From Cohnella cholangitidis (GTDB taxonomy: Bacteria > Bacillota > Bacilli > Paenibacillales > Paenibacillaceae): DNA of 64,000 nucleotides. The stretch covers positions 4,823,501 through 4,887,500 of the forward strand of contig NZ_CP041969.1 of NCBI RefSeq assembly GCF_014107495.1, given 5' to 3'. Every line of letters starts with the position of its first letter. Position 1 is the stretch's first letter. Below the pieces are notes generated by a model. It was given only the letters and a program-made list of their open reading frames with translations, was not told where the DNA came from and did not search any database. Below, in pieces: positions 1-8,720 of the stretch. Made by a program: the position numbers and the translations under genes.

Positions 1-668
1 AGCAACAGGTCGCTTCGGTGCTCGCGATCGGCAAAGGAATGAACCCCAAGGTTGTTGGCAGATCTCCGCAGGCTATTGCAGCGCTATCGGGGATTGCGAT
101 TCCGGGCACGACTCGCGTCATCATTGCCGAGGAAATATCGGTAGGGCACGAGTATCCTTTTTCCGTCGAAAAGTTATGTCCGGTACTCGCGTTCTATACG
201 GTGAAGGATTGGCAGGAAGGTTGCCGCCGATGCATAGAACTGCTGGAACAAGGAGGGTTAGGCCATACGCTTGGCATCCATTGCGAAGACTCATTGGTCA
301 TCGAGGCATTCGGTTTGGAGAAACCGGCTTCGCGCATCGTCGTCAATGCCGGAACGACTTTCGGAGGGATCGGCGCGACGACCGCGCTTTTCCCGTCCAT
401 GACGCTTGGCTGCGGCTCGTTCGGAGGCAACATCACTTCGGACAATATCGGTCCGCAGCATTTGCTTAATACGAAACGAGTCGCTTTCGGAGTTCGCGAG
501 ATGCCGGCGGCTCCCGGTCCCGAGCTTCAACCGGCCGAGGAACGAGTCGCCGAAGCCATAGCCGGTAACGGCGGATTCAACCGCCAAGGCATCTCCAGGG
601 AAGAAGTGACCCGCATCGTTCGGAAGGTGTTAGCCGAGATGGAAAATAGAGAAGGAGGAATGTTGTGA
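1..668 (+). CDS. eutE: Acetaldehyde dehydrogenase (acylating), ethanolamine microcompartment type, 3' part only
   Basis: This is the C-terminal ~220 residues of a CoA-acylating aldehyde dehydrogenase; the reading frame is open through the left edge (first full codon at base 3). The enzyme converts acetaldehyde from ethanolamine to acetyl-CoA with NAD inside the microcompartment. The segment carries the conserved GGLGHTLGIH region and the TLGCGSFGGNITSDNI block followed by LLNTKRVAFG, as in EutE/PduP and the N-terminal half of AdhE. The catalytic Cys lies upstream, outside the window. The tail after a Pro/Glu-rich linker, about GISREEVTRIVRKVLAEM, is an amphipathic helix resembling encapsulation peptides that dock cargo to shell proteins; that role is inferred. 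The stop overlaps the eutM start. Confidence 0.93.
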   Translation, partial: QQVASVLAIGKGMNPKVVGRSPQAIAALSGIAIPGTTRVIIAEEISVGHEYPFSVEKLCPVLAFYTVKDWQEGCRRCIELLEQGGLGHTLGIHCEDSLVIEAFGLEKPASRIVVNAGTTFGGIGATTALFPSMTLGCGSFGGNITSDNIGPQHLLNTKRVAFGVREMPAAPGPELQPAEERVAEAIAGNGGFNRQGISREEVTRIVRKVLAEMENREGGML

Positions 669-955
669 TGGCTGGAGAATTGACGGCCCTTGGAATGATC
701 GAGACGAAAGGGTTGGTCGGATCGATAGAGGCGGCGGATGCGATGGTGAAGGCAGCCAACGTTAAGCTGATCGGCAAAGTCCACGTAGGGGGCGGTCTGG
801 TTACCGTGATGGTGCGCGGCGACGTAGGAGCGGTCAAAGCGGCAACCGACGCGGGAGCTGCCGCTGCGGAGAAAATCGGGGAGCTCGTATCCGTGCATGT
901 CATTCCTCGTCCGCATTCCGACATCGAATTCATTCTTCCGAAGCTGGAAGGCTAA
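668..955 (+). CDS. eutM: Microcompartment hexameric shell protein (EutM/PduA type)
   Basis: A 95-residue protein with a single BMC domain, the usual size for EutM/PduA. It begins with the ALGMIETKG strand and continues with an Ala-rich helix (ATDAGAAAAEKIGELVSVHVI), both hallmarks of the hexameric tiles forming microcompartment facets. I chose ATG 668, which overlaps the eutE stop and follows AAGGAGGA at the right spacing. An in-frame GTG one codon earlier is possible. Its position directly after the aldehyde dehydrogenase, whose C-terminal helix is a candidate docking peptide, fits a cargo-shell pair. It is the only canonical single-domain BMC gene visible; EutL or EutK homologues, if present, would be upstream of the window. 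Confidence 0.95.
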   Translation: MAGELTALGMIETKGLVGSIEAADAMVKAANVKLIGKVHVGGGLVTVMVRGDVGAVKAATDAGAAAAEKIGELVSVHVIPRPHSDIEFILPKLEG

Positions 956-963
956 GATGAACG

Positions 964-1743
964 ATGGCGCACATTACGGAAGCTAGCCTGCGCGCCATGC
1001 TGGGCCGAGGCCGGGGGCTGCCCGATCCGTTTCCGGTAAGAGCCGGGGATAAGCTGACTCCCGCCGCGGCGGATTTCCTGAAGCAACGGAATATCGTCCT
1101 AACGCGTTCGGATCGAGGCAATCTTGCAGACCGTGCGCTCATTCCCGTCGGCGTATCCAATCGGCACGTTCATCTCGCGCCCCGTCACGTAGAGGCTTTG
1201 TTCGGGGAGGGATACGAGTTGAAACCGCTGCGCGAACTGTCTCAGCGCGGACAATACGCGGCTCAAGAAACGGTTGCGATCGTCGGACCGAAGGGGAACA
1301 TTCCCGGGGTGCGGATTCTCGGACCGGCCAGAGGCGAGACGCAGGTAGAAATCTCGCGAACAGATAGCTACAGATTAGGGGTGCAAACGCCGGTTCGGCT
1401 ATCAGGCGACATCAGGGGAACGCCGGGAATCACGTTAATAGGATCGGCTGGTACGGTCGTTCTGTCGGAAGGCTTGATCGTGGCGCGGAATCACCTGCAT
1501 CTCTCTCCCGAAGACGCAAAGCGGCTTCAAGTCGGTCAAGGAGATCGGCTTATGCTGCGGACGAACGGCGATCGGCCGGTTATATTCGCGGGGGTCGTCG
1601 CCAGAATCGACCCTCGGTTTACATTGGACTTTCATATCGATACGGACGAGGCGAATTCCTCGTTCCTGAGTAACGGGGATAGCGTAACGTTAATCGGAGC
1701 GAACGGCAAACTATCGGATTCCGTCAAGGAGGAGCTGTCGTGA
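964..1743 (+). CDS. pduL: Phosphate propanoyltransferase/phosphotransacylase, PduL family (eutD position)
   Basis: A 259-residue PduL-family phosphotransacylase, converting acetyl-CoA plus phosphate to acetyl phosphate and recycling CoA inside the shell. The two metal-binding motifs are visible: SNRHVHL at about residues 65-71 and ARNHLHL at about 174-180. It also has the expected GPKGNIPGVRILGP and ISRTDSYRLG blocks. The first ~50 residues are an extension not needed for catalysis (HITEASLRAML ... LTPAAADFLKQRNI). A similar module recurs at the C-terminus of the next gene and in EutQ/EutT-type proteins, so it is probably a cargo or targeting element. ATG 964 lies 9 bp after eutM. In enteric eut operons this step is done by the unrelated EutD. 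Confidence 0.9.
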   Translation: MAHITEASLRAMLGRGRGLPDPFPVRAGDKLTPAAADFLKQRNIVLTRSDRGNLADRALIPVGVSNRHVHLAPRHVEALFGEGYELKPLRELSQRGQYAAQETVAIVGPKGNIPGVRILGPARGETQVEISRTDSYRLGVQTPVRLSGDIRGTPGITLIGSAGTVVLSEGLIVARNHLHLSPEDAKRLQVGQGDRLMLRTNGDRPVIFAGVVARIDPRFTLDFHIDTDEANSSFLSNGDSVTLIGANGKLSDSVKEELS

Positions 1744-2585
1744 ACATGGAGATCAAACCGATGGTCGAATCTATCGTTCGCGAGCTGATCAGCGAATGGC
1801 ATACGGAACCCGCCGTTCAACCGCCTCAGCCGAAGCTCCTGTATATATTTTGCGATAGCGCGGCCCATGAGGCGTATTCGGACCATTTTATCCATTTGCG
1901 CAATCACGGGATATGCCATGACTTGTTGTTCCTTGACGGCGAGACGTCGGCGTGGCTCGGCATGCATAAGCTCGAATGCGGCGGGGCGGGCCGAATTCTG
2001 ACGGCGGACGAGTTCGCCCCGGCGCCGTTGGAGGTTCCGCTCGATTACGCGGGCATCGTTATCCCGGAGATCGATTTGGACAATGCGGCGAGAATCGCGC
2101 TTGGGATGAAGGGCACGATCAAATCGGAAATCGTCTTCTCCGCGCTCGTTCAAGGGAAATTCGTGCTTGTCGGGGAAGACAGCCCGGGCCTGAAGCGGGC
2201 GGATCGGCGCACGCTCAAGACGATCGCGCTTCCTCAGCCTTATGTCCATCTTTTTAGCTACTACAAGCAAGAGCTGCGGATGTACGGAGTCGAATTCGGC
2301 GAGCAGAAGCGATTAGCCGAGCTGGCGGTGAGGAAATGCGGCAAGGAGAAGGCCACTTCCGCGCAATCGGCAATAGCGACGACTACCCAACAGCCTTCCG
2401 CGCCGGAGGAACAGGGACTGCTAGCGTTCGAGAATAAGCTCGTTAGCTCGGAATGGGTGATCGCGCAGCTTATGCTACGTCGCTTCCATACGTTGATCAT
2501 ACGCCGAAGAACGCTTATTTCTCCGCTGGCGCTGGATTTGCTGAAGGACAACGGGATCGCCGTCCAATACGCCGACGAAGGGTGA
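1740..2585 (+). CDS. Uncharacterised eut-operon protein between pduL and eutN
   Basis: I do not recognise a characterised family. The 281-residue protein starts with an amphipathic helix (MVESIVRELISEW) resembling encapsulation peptides. An alpha/beta region follows (KLLYIF, AGIVIPEIDLDNAARIALGMKG, GKFVLVGED), with a pattern reminiscent of flavoprotein-type Rossmann folds. After an Ala/Gln-rich linker (about 205-235) comes a C-terminal module, KLVSSEWVIAQL...LISPLALDLLKDNGI. That module parallels the N-terminus of the preceding PduL protein and the start of EutQ/EutT-like proteins. From memory, an uncharacterised gene occupies the same slot between pduL and eutN in Listeria-type eut loci. The GTG at 1740 overlaps the pduL stop and sits 6 nt after GGAGGAG; ATG 1746 is an alternative. 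A flavin-binding or cargo-scaffold role is speculation. Confidence 0.8.
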   Translation: MNMEIKPMVESIVRELISEWHTEPAVQPPQPKLLYIFCDSAAHEAYSDHFIHLRNHGICHDLLFLDGETSAWLGMHKLECGGAGRILTADEFAPAPLEVPLDYAGIVIPEIDLDNAARIALGMKGTIKSEIVFSALVQGKFVLVGEDSPGLKRADRRTLKTIALPQPYVHLFSYYKQELRMYGVEFGEQKRLAELAVRKCGKEKATSAQSAIATTTQQPSAPEEQGLLAFENKLVSSEWVIAQLMLRRFHTLIIRRRTLISPLALDLLKDNGIAVQYADEG

Positions 2586-2592
2586 GATCACG

Positions 2593-2913
2593 ATGTTTAT
2601 GGGAAAAGTCATCGGCAGCGTATGGGCGACGCAGAAGGAAGAGGGCATGGATAATTTGAAGCTGCTCGTCATCCAGCCCATCGATTTCCGCGACCGCGAT
2701 GCCGGACAACACGTCATTGCCGCGGATCGGATCGGAGCCGGAGTAGGCGAGAAAGTGATCGTATCGCGCGGAAGTCCGGCTAGAATATTGTTCAATCAGA
2801 GGATGGTGCCGATCGACGCCATGATCGTGGGCATCGTGGATAGCTTCGAGGTTAAGGTCGGCATCGCGGAGGAACAGGAGGAGGGGACATGGAGCAGCCC
2901 AAACAACGGGTAA
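2593..2913 (+). CDS. eutN: Microcompartment pentameric vertex protein EutN/CcmL
   Basis: A 106-residue EutN/CcmL-family protein, the pentamer closing the vertices of the icosahedral shell. The start MGKVIGSVWAT and the core LKLLVIQPID...IAADRIGAGVGEKVIVSRGSPAR match the family from residue 3 on. The C-terminal VPIDAMIVGIVD is the usual final strand. An acidic Gln/Glu tail follows and overlaps the start of eutS by 25 bp, implying translational coupling. Start ATG 2593 follows a weak GAAGGGTGAG site; ATG 2599 is the alternative and would match family starts equally well. Confidence 0.94.
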   Translation: MFMGKVIGSVWATQKEEGMDNLKLLVIQPIDFRDRDAGQHVIAADRIGAGVGEKVIVSRGSPARILFNQRMVPIDAMIVGIVDSFEVKVGIAEEQEEGTWSSPNNG

Positions 2914-3230
2914 TTCAGGAATACGTGCCCGGCAAGCAACTCACCTTGTGCCATGTCATCGCCAATCCCGACCCGATGCTGTATTCGAAGCTGGGATTGG
3001 AGAGGGGCAACGCGATCGGCATTCTCACCCTCACGCCGACGGAGACGGCCATTATCGCGGCGGATGTCGCCACGAAAGCGGCGAACGTGGGCATCGGTTA
3101 TTTGGATCGTTTTACGGGATCCCTCGTCATCACCGGAGAGGTTTCCGCCGTAGAGATGGCGCTGGGCGCCGTTAATGCGTTCTTGCAAGAGAAGCTGCAA
3201 TTTTCCATTGCTTCGCTGACGAGGTCGTAG
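2889..3230 (+). CDS. eutS: Microcompartment shell protein EutS (circularly permuted BMC domain)
   Basis: A 113-residue EutS homologue. The sequence runs colinearly with enteric EutS: RVIQEYVPGKQLTLCHVIA near the N-terminus, IGILTLTPTETAIIAADVA in the middle and GYLDRFTGSLVITG toward the end. EutS is a hexameric shell protein with a circularly permuted BMC domain and, in enterics, a bent hexamer thought to form shell edges. The gene starts within eutN and ends 2 bp before eutP. Having EutM, EutN and EutS together shows that a closed shell is encoded. A GGAGGAGGGG stretch inside the eutN 3' end supplies the ribosome site. Confidence 0.95.
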   Translation: MEQPKQRVIQEYVPGKQLTLCHVIANPDPMLYSKLGLERGNAIGILTLTPTETAIIAADVATKAANVGIGYLDRFTGSLVITGEVSAVEMALGAVNAFLQEKLQFSIASLTRS

Positions 3231-3232
3231 GG

Positions 3233-3679
3233 ATGAGTAGAATCATGCTCATCGGCGCGGTCGGCGCGGGCAAATCATCGTTGATCCGAGCATTAACGGA
3301 TGCGGAGCGGCAAACGGTGAAAACGCAAAGTCTAGTTTACTACGACGCCTTGATCGATACGCCGGGCGAATATACGGAGAACCCGCTCTTTTACCGCTCG
3401 CTCATGGCGACCTCTCATCAAGCGGCGGCCGTGCTGCTCGTTCAGGACGCGACCAGAGACCGTACCGGGTTTCCGCCGGGCTTCGCCGGAGGGTTTCCGG
3501 TTCCCGCGATCGGCGCGGTGACCAAGCTCGACCATCCGGAAGCGAATACGGAACGGGCGATCGGACTGCTCAGGCAAGCGTTGCCGGTCGGGGACATCGT
3601 TCTGACTTCGGCGTTGAGCCGACTCGGCATCGAAGAAATGCGGGAACTGTTGGCGCGATACGGCGGTCAGGCAAAATAA
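3233..3679 (+). CDS. eutP: Ethanolamine utilisation protein EutP (P-loop NTPase/acetate kinase)
   Basis: A 148-residue small P-loop protein. The Walker A motif GAVGAGKSS lies at residues 8-16, the switch/Walker B-like DTPGEY at about 42-47, and the GTPase-type TKLD specificity motif at about 97-100. EutP proteins were first annotated as small GTPases; enteric EutP has acetate kinase activity that would convert acetyl phosphate from the PduL step to acetate plus ATP. The gene closes the first gene block. It is followed by a 95-bp gap containing an 8-bp hairpin, then the eutW/eutV regulators on the same strand. Confidence 0.92.
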   Translation: MSRIMLIGAVGAGKSSLIRALTDAERQTVKTQSLVYYDALIDTPGEYTENPLFYRSLMATSHQAAAVLLVQDATRDRTGFPPGFAGGFPVPAIGAVTKLDHPEANTERAIGLLRQALPVGDIVLTSALSRLGIEEMRELLARYGGQAK

Positions 3680-3693
3680 GCAAAGAACCGACG

Positions 3694-3713
3694 GTTTCGT
3701 TCGACAACGAAAC
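3694..3713 (+). other. Small hairpin between eutP and eutW
   Basis: GTTTCGTT and AACGAAAC form a perfect 8-bp stem with a CGAC loop in the only gap longer than 40 bp before eutC. There is no T-run, so it is not a typical terminator. The 4-nt loop does not match the 6-nt loops of EutV/ANTAR target hairpins. It may be an RNA-processing or stability element between the structural and regulatory genes. Confidence 0.4.
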
Positions 3714-3774
3714 GCCATCCCCTATGTCAGAATAGAAGCGATCAGGGAAAATCCAATACGAAGAGGGATTCTCT

Positions 3775-5215
3775 ATGGGTTCTATTAAGGAGCTCTGTCT
3801 AGAGCATACCGTGCTAAACGCGCAAGACGCGGATACGATCGAGGAACTGGCCAGGCATTTGCAGCTGATCGCGGATATCTCCCAAGCGGACGTGTTCATC
3901 GATTGCCTGTGCCGGACGCAAGCACGGCGCTTGTCGTCGCCCAAGCGCATCCTTCCACCGCCCCTTCGCTATACCGAACTTCCGTCGTCGGCCAGCATGC
4001 GTACGCGCGGAACGAACCGCTGTTATGTACAGCTTGCTCTCCGGGCAACCGGTCATCGGCTCCCGCGGAATCTCCCAAGAACAAATCGCGATGCAGCAGA
4101 ACGTGTCTCCGATCATGGGCCGAAGCGGGAAGATTATCGGAGCGCTGATCATGGAGCAGGATATTTCCGACAAAGTGGAACAGGAACGCAACGTGGAAAG
4201 ATTGCTGGAGACGACCGAGCAACTGAGCGAGACGCTGCTTACGATCGCGATGTCGGAGGGCAGGGTGCAGTCCCTCATGCATGAAGGAATCATTCTGTTC
4301 GACGAAGATGAGCGCATTACCTACATGAACGCGCGGGCTAGAACTCAACTTCGCGAAATCGGCCATCCTCCGGTCGCGGAAGGAGACGGGATCGAAGGGC
4401 CGATCTTCAACCGTTTGTCATGGGGGAATAACCTTGAATCAGCCGGGATGTTGTGTCAGGAGCTGCAATTCGGGAAAATATCGCTCGAGCTCAAGGCCGT
4501 ATCCATCTATCGCGGCAACCGAACGGTCGGAGGGCTGTTGCTCATTCGCGACATCACGGACCTGAAGGAGAAAGACAAACAACTGATGATCAAGTCGGCG
4601 GTCATTAAGGAAATCCATCATAGGGTCAAGAACAATTTGCAAACCGTTACGAGCCTGCTCCGTCTGCAGATGCGCCGAACGAAGCATGAGGAAGTCGCGG
4701 CGATCTATCGTGACAGCATGGACCGGATCAACAGCATCGCGGTGATACACGAAATGCTGGCTTTCGATGGAAGCGACATGATTCATTTTAACGAAGTGAT
4801 CGACAGGATCGCGAAAAATACATTAACTTCGTCGGTCAAACCCGACCAACATATCCATGTAAAGCTGGAAGGCGACGAGCTGACGCTGCCGTCCGAAGCG
4901 GCGACGACGTTGGCGCTTGTCGTGAACGAATTGATTCATAATAGCGCGCAGCATGCTTTCCCGGATCGCTCTTCGGGAGAGATCGGAATTACGATCCGCG
5001 TTCGCGCTCAGGTCGCGGAAATTCAAGTAGCGGACAACGGCACGGGGATTATGGCCGAAAGGATTAGAGAAGGCACGACCCATCTGGGATTGAAGATCGC
5101 GGAAATGCTCGTAGAGGAAAACTTGGACGGCAACATCAGCATAGCGTCGGACGAGCGAGGAACGCGGGTCCGGATCACATTCCCGGCAATCATCCCTATG
5201 GCTGAAGGAGGCTGA
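3775..5215 (+). pseudogene. eutW: EutW-type sensor histidine kinase, broken by two single-base deletions
   Basis: Read across two frame changes, this is a complete ~480-residue EutW-like kinase sensing ethanolamine and phosphorylating EutV. The N-terminal sensor begins MGSIKELCLEHT and continues to VFIDCL. At about 3909 the frame moves so that PDASTALVVAQAHPSTA follows. At about 4019 it moves again, from HAYARNEP to AVMYSLLSGQPVIG. Each change equals one missing base; a G restored in CTG-GTG and in CCG-GCT repairs both. The kinase core is intact from 4025: a PAS-like domain, a HisKA_2 segment with the phosphoacceptor His in KEIHHRVKNNLQT, and an ATPase domain (NELIHNS, DNGTGI). Sequencing error is the likeliest cause. 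If real, the sensor is separated from the kinase core and the operon may be uninducible. Confidence 0.85.
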
Positions 5216-5221
5216 GCGGGT

Positions 5222-5824
5222 ATGAGACCTTCCATCGTGTTAGTAGACGACGATCCAATCATTCGGATGGATATTCGCGAAATGCTGGAGGATCAGGGGT
5301 ACTCCGTCGTCGGCGAGGCCAAGAACGGCGAAGAAGCGATCGAGTTGACGATAAGGCTGAAGCCGGATTTAGTCATTATGGATGTCAAAATGCCGGTTAT
5401 GAACGGAGTGAAAGCCGCGCGTATCATACGTAAGCTGGATGATGCGGCAGCGGTGCTTCTGCTGACGGCATATAGCCAAAAGGATTACGTTCGGGACGCA
5501 TGCAAAGCCGGAGTAACGGCCTATCTCGTGAAACCGGTCGCGGAAGAAAATCTGATTCCAGCGGTCGAGATCGCGCTAAGCCAGAAGGAACGGTTGGATA
5601 GTCTGCGCGATGAGCTCAACCAGATGAAGCAATCGGTCGAACACCGGAAAGCGGTTGAGAAGGCGAAAGGGATCGTCATGCAGGCCTATGCTCTGAATGA
5701 AGAAGAAGCGTATCGGAAAATGCGGGGAGCCAGCATGGAGAGCCGCATATCGCTGAACAAGCTCGCGGAGCATATCTTGGAAGGCCGCGCGGATCGGCTA
5801 TCCGGCATGGCCGGGAACGGGTGA
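5222..5824 (+). CDS. eutV: EutV-type response regulator with ANTAR RNA-binding output domain
   Basis: A 200-residue antiterminator response regulator. The receiver domain (1-120) has the acidic pair DDD near residue 8-10, the phosphoacceptor Asp in LVIMDVKMP at about residue 54, and Lys in YLVKPV. A coiled-coil linker follows. The ANTAR domain (about 140-195) has EKAKGIVMQAYALNEEEAYRKMRGASM. In known systems phosphorylated EutV binds paired hairpins in eut leader RNAs and prevents termination, activated by EutW in response to ethanolamine. No such paired hairpins are visible inside this window, so the target leader is probably upstream of the first gene. It follows eutW by 6 bp and has a GGAGG site. 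Confidence 0.95.
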   Translation: MRPSIVLVDDDPIIRMDIREMLEDQGYSVVGEAKNGEEAIELTIRLKPDLVIMDVKMPVMNGVKAARIIRKLDDAAAVLLLTAYSQKDYVRDACKAGVTAYLVKPVAEENLIPAVEIALSQKERLDSLRDELNQMKQSVEHRKAVEKAKGIVMQAYALNEEEAYRKMRGASMESRISLNKLAEHILEGRADRLSGMAGNG

Positions 5825-5831
5825 ACGGGCG

Positions 5832-7319
5832 ATGGACGGTTCGTGGATTACGAGCGCGGGAATCGATATCGGCACGAGCACGACGAAACTGATCGTCAGT
5901 CGGCTGAAGCTCGTCCGGGTTTCCAGCGCGCTTAGCTTACCCCGGTATGAAATCGCCGAGCGCGAGCTGCTGTATGCCAGTCCGATCCACGGTACCCCGC
6001 TGGTCGGCGAAAATGCGATCGACGCGGATCGCGTATGGGCCATCGTATCGGGAGAGCTCGATCAGGCGGGTATCGGCAAAGGCGATCTGAAATCGGGTGC
6101 CGTTATCATCACGGGAGAAACGGCAACGAAGACGAACGCGAAGGCGATCGTCCATCGCCTTGCCGAGAGGGCGGGAGATTTCGTCGTCGCTGCCGCGGGA
6201 GCCGATCTGGAAGCGTATTTGGCCGGCAAGGGGGCCGGGGCGGACCGGCGTTCCAATCGGATTCGGGGCGCGGCCGTCAATATCGATATCGGCGGCGGAA
6301 CCGCGAACGCCGCGATTTTCAAGCGCGGGAAAACGATCGGAACGGTAACGTTCCATGTAGGCGGGAAGTTGATCCGGCTCGACGGGACGGGGAAGATCCT
6401 GTACATTGCCCCCTCGATTAGACCATGGTTACGGATGAACGGATTTCTTATCGAAACGGGAACCGTCGCGACATTCACCCAACTGAAGGACATTTGTTAC
6501 GCGCTAAGCCGATCTATGCTGAGTTATTTCCTCGGCGGGAATGACGCTTTAGCCGATTGGAACTTAAGCAATCACGGATTGATCGTTGGCAAACCGCTGG
6601 ATCGAGTGCCCGAGATCGAAGAGTGGATGGTATCGGGCGGGATCGGCAGGCTCATTCGGGATCGGGCGGCTCCCGATAATCTGGCGGAGACGGCGATCCA
6701 TCAAGACATCGGGCCTCTTCTGGCCTATGCGCTTATGGAATGCATGGCCGCAAGCTCGCTGCGGATCGCCGAAGCGGACGAAACGGTAAGAGCTACGGTC
6801 ATTGGCGCGGGCATGCAAAGCACGGAAATCGGCGGGGCTACCGTTCACCTGGATCCGAAGCTGCTCCCGATTCGCAACCTTCCGGTTTTAAAGCTGGAGA
6901 TGTTTTCCGAGGGTGACGAACGGTGGCTAACGGGGTCTGGGTTCGATGCCGAGTTAGAAGCAACGATGAGCTTGGCTTTGCGATTGCACGATTCGGAAGC
7001 CGACCCGCCTTTTGCTCTAGCTATAACTGGTTTCAGGGCAATGGACTATAGTTCTCTTCAAAATCTGGCGGATCGGTTGCAATCGCGATTCGCGCGCGAT
7101 TTTCCGAACAGCGGGGTTATGGTCGTTCTGTGCGAGAGAGACATTGCCCAAGCTCTGGGGCAGGCGTTGCAACGGCGTTGCGGACAGAGGCCGAAAGTGA
7201 TCTGCATCGATCAGGTGCGCGTGGAGCATGGAGATTATATCGATCTGGGAGAGCCGGTCTCGGGGATGACGATTCCCGTTGTCGTGAAGACGCTCGCTTT
7301 CCCTAGCGAAACGGGGTGA
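5832..7319 (+). CDS. eutA: Ethanolamine ammonia-lyase reactivating factor EutA
   Basis: A 495-residue EutA homologue. It belongs to the actin/Hsp70 ATPase fold, shown by the N-terminal phosphate-binding loop AGIDIGTSTTKLIV and the second loop NIDIGGGTANAAIF. EutA uses ATP to release damaged cobalamin from ethanolamine ammonia-lyase so that fresh adenosylcobalamin can bind. Additional family signatures are ITGETATKTNAK and GAGMQSTEIGG. It starts 8 bp after eutV and ends 6 bp before eutB, the enzyme it serves, consistent with one transcript. Length is slightly above the enteric protein (~467). Confidence 0.95.
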   Translation: MDGSWITSAGIDIGTSTTKLIVSRLKLVRVSSALSLPRYEIAERELLYASPIHGTPLVGENAIDADRVWAIVSGELDQAGIGKGDLKSGAVIITGETATKTNAKAIVHRLAERAGDFVVAAAGADLEAYLAGKGAGADRRSNRIRGAAVNIDIGGGTANAAIFKRGKTIGTVTFHVGGKLIRLDGTGKILYIAPSIRPWLRMNGFLIETGTVATFTQLKDICYALSRSMLSYFLGGNDALADWNLSNHGLIVGKPLDRVPEIEEWMVSGGIGRLIRDRAAPDNLAETAIHQDIGPLLAYALMECMAASSLRIAEADETVRATVIGAGMQSTEIGGATVHLDPKLLPIRNLPVLKLEMFSEGDERWLTGSGFDAELEATMSLALRLHDSEADPPFALAITGFRAMDYSSLQNLADRLQSRFARDFPNSGVMVVLCERDIAQALGQALQRRCGQRPKVICIDQVRVEHGDYIDLGEPVSGMTIPVVVKTLAFPSETG

Positions 7320-7325
7320 CGACGG

Positions 7326-8687
7326 TTGAATCTAACGACGACGGTGCTCGGCAGAACGTACCGGTTGAAGAGCTTAAAGGAAGTGCTCGCCAAAGCGAAC
7401 GAGGAGAAGTCGGGGGATCAACTGGCGGGAATCGCCGCCGAAGATGCGAAGGAACGGATGGCCGCGAAGCTGATTCTCTCGGATCTGACGCTCTCCGATA
7501 TCCGCAATAACCCTTTGCTTCCACCCGAGAAAGATGAAGTGTCCAGGGTGATCGAGAATGCGGTTAACGAGAAAATATACGGAGAAATCCGCAATTGGTC
7601 CGTCGCCGAGCTGCGCGAGTATATTCTGAGGCAAGATACGGGGAACGATCAGATTCGCCGGATTTCGCGAGGGATGACGAGCGAGATGGTGGCGGCTTGC
7701 GCGAAGCTCATGAGCAATCTCGATCTGGTGCAGGCCGCCGCGAAAATCGAGGTCGTTACGCATTGCAACATCTCGATCGGACAGAGAGGAATTCTGTCCG
7801 GTCGCGCGCAGCCGAATCATCCGACGGATAACATTCAGGGGATCAAAGCTTCGCTGTTCGAGGCGCTAAGTTATGGAATCGGGGACGCGGTCATCGGAAT
7901 CAATCCCGTGATCGATTCGGCGGACAGCGTGAAGAGCATTCTGCACGCAACGAAGGAAGAGATGGAGAAGTGGAGCATTCCGACGCAGAATTGCGTCCTG
8001 GCGCATATCAAGACGCAGATGAAAGCCATTCGCCAAGGCGCCCCGGCGGATATGGTATTCCAGAGCTTGGCGGGGACGGAGGACGGCAATCGTGCCTTTG
8101 GGATAGACGAGGCGCTGCTAGATGAGGCGGATGAGCTGATTGGCCGCGAAGGGACCGGAACAGGTCCCAACCTATGGTATTTCGAAACCGGTCAGGGCTC
8201 GGAGCTGTCCGCGGAAGCGCACCACGGAATCGACCAAGTCACGCTGGAAGCGCGATGCTACGGATTGGCGAGGAAATACAAGCCTTTTATCGTGAATACG
8301 GTAGTCGGGTTTATCGGCCCGGAATACTTATACGACAGCAAACAAGTGATCCGAGCGGGCTTGGAAGATCACTTCATGGGGAAAATGCAGCAAATTCCGA
8401 TGGGCGTGGACGTCTGTTATACGAATCATATGAAGGCCGATCAGAACGATATGGATAACCTCGCCGTACTGCTCGCAGCTGCGGGAGTGAACTACATTAT
8501 CGGAGCGCCGATGGCGGACGATTGCATGCTGAATTACCAATCCACGAGCTACCATGACATCGCGACGCTCCGCGAGACGTTGCGCCTAAGGCCGGCTCCG
8601 GAATTCGAAAAGTGGCTTAACAAGATGGGGATCATGGACAACGGACGGTTAACCCCGCTAGCCGGAGATCCAACTTTATTCATGTGA
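7326..8687 (+). CDS. eutB: Ethanolamine ammonia-lyase, large subunit
   Basis: A 453-residue large (alpha) subunit of adenosylcobalamin-dependent ethanolamine ammonia-lyase, which splits ethanolamine into acetaldehyde and ammonia. It aligns end to end with enteric EutB: LKEVLAKANEEKSGD near the start, GDAVIGINPV, the substrate-site segment NLWYFETGQGSELSA, FIGPEYLYDSKQVIRAGLEDHFMGK, and the C-terminus NGRLTPLAGDPTLF. The start is a TTG at 7326, six bases after GGGGTGA at the eutA stop; no ATG matches the family N-terminus. It is intact, unlike its partner eutC. Confidence 0.97.
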   Translation: MNLTTTVLGRTYRLKSLKEVLAKANEEKSGDQLAGIAAEDAKERMAAKLILSDLTLSDIRNNPLLPPEKDEVSRVIENAVNEKIYGEIRNWSVAELREYILRQDTGNDQIRRISRGMTSEMVAACAKLMSNLDLVQAAAKIEVVTHCNISIGQRGILSGRAQPNHPTDNIQGIKASLFEALSYGIGDAVIGINPVIDSADSVKSILHATKEEMEKWSIPTQNCVLAHIKTQMKAIRQGAPADMVFQSLAGTEDGNRAFGIDEALLDEADELIGREGTGTGPNLWYFETGQGSELSAEAHHGIDQVTLEARCYGLARKYKPFIVNTVVGFIGPEYLYDSKQVIRAGLEDHFMGKMQQIPMGVDVCYTNHMKADQNDMDNLAVLLAAAGVNYIIGAPMADDCMLNYQSTSYHDIATLRETLRLRPAPEFEKWLNKMGIMDNGRLTPLAGDPTLFM

Positions 8688-8720
8688 TCGATGATGTGAG
8701 CGGTCGGGAGGAGATGAACG

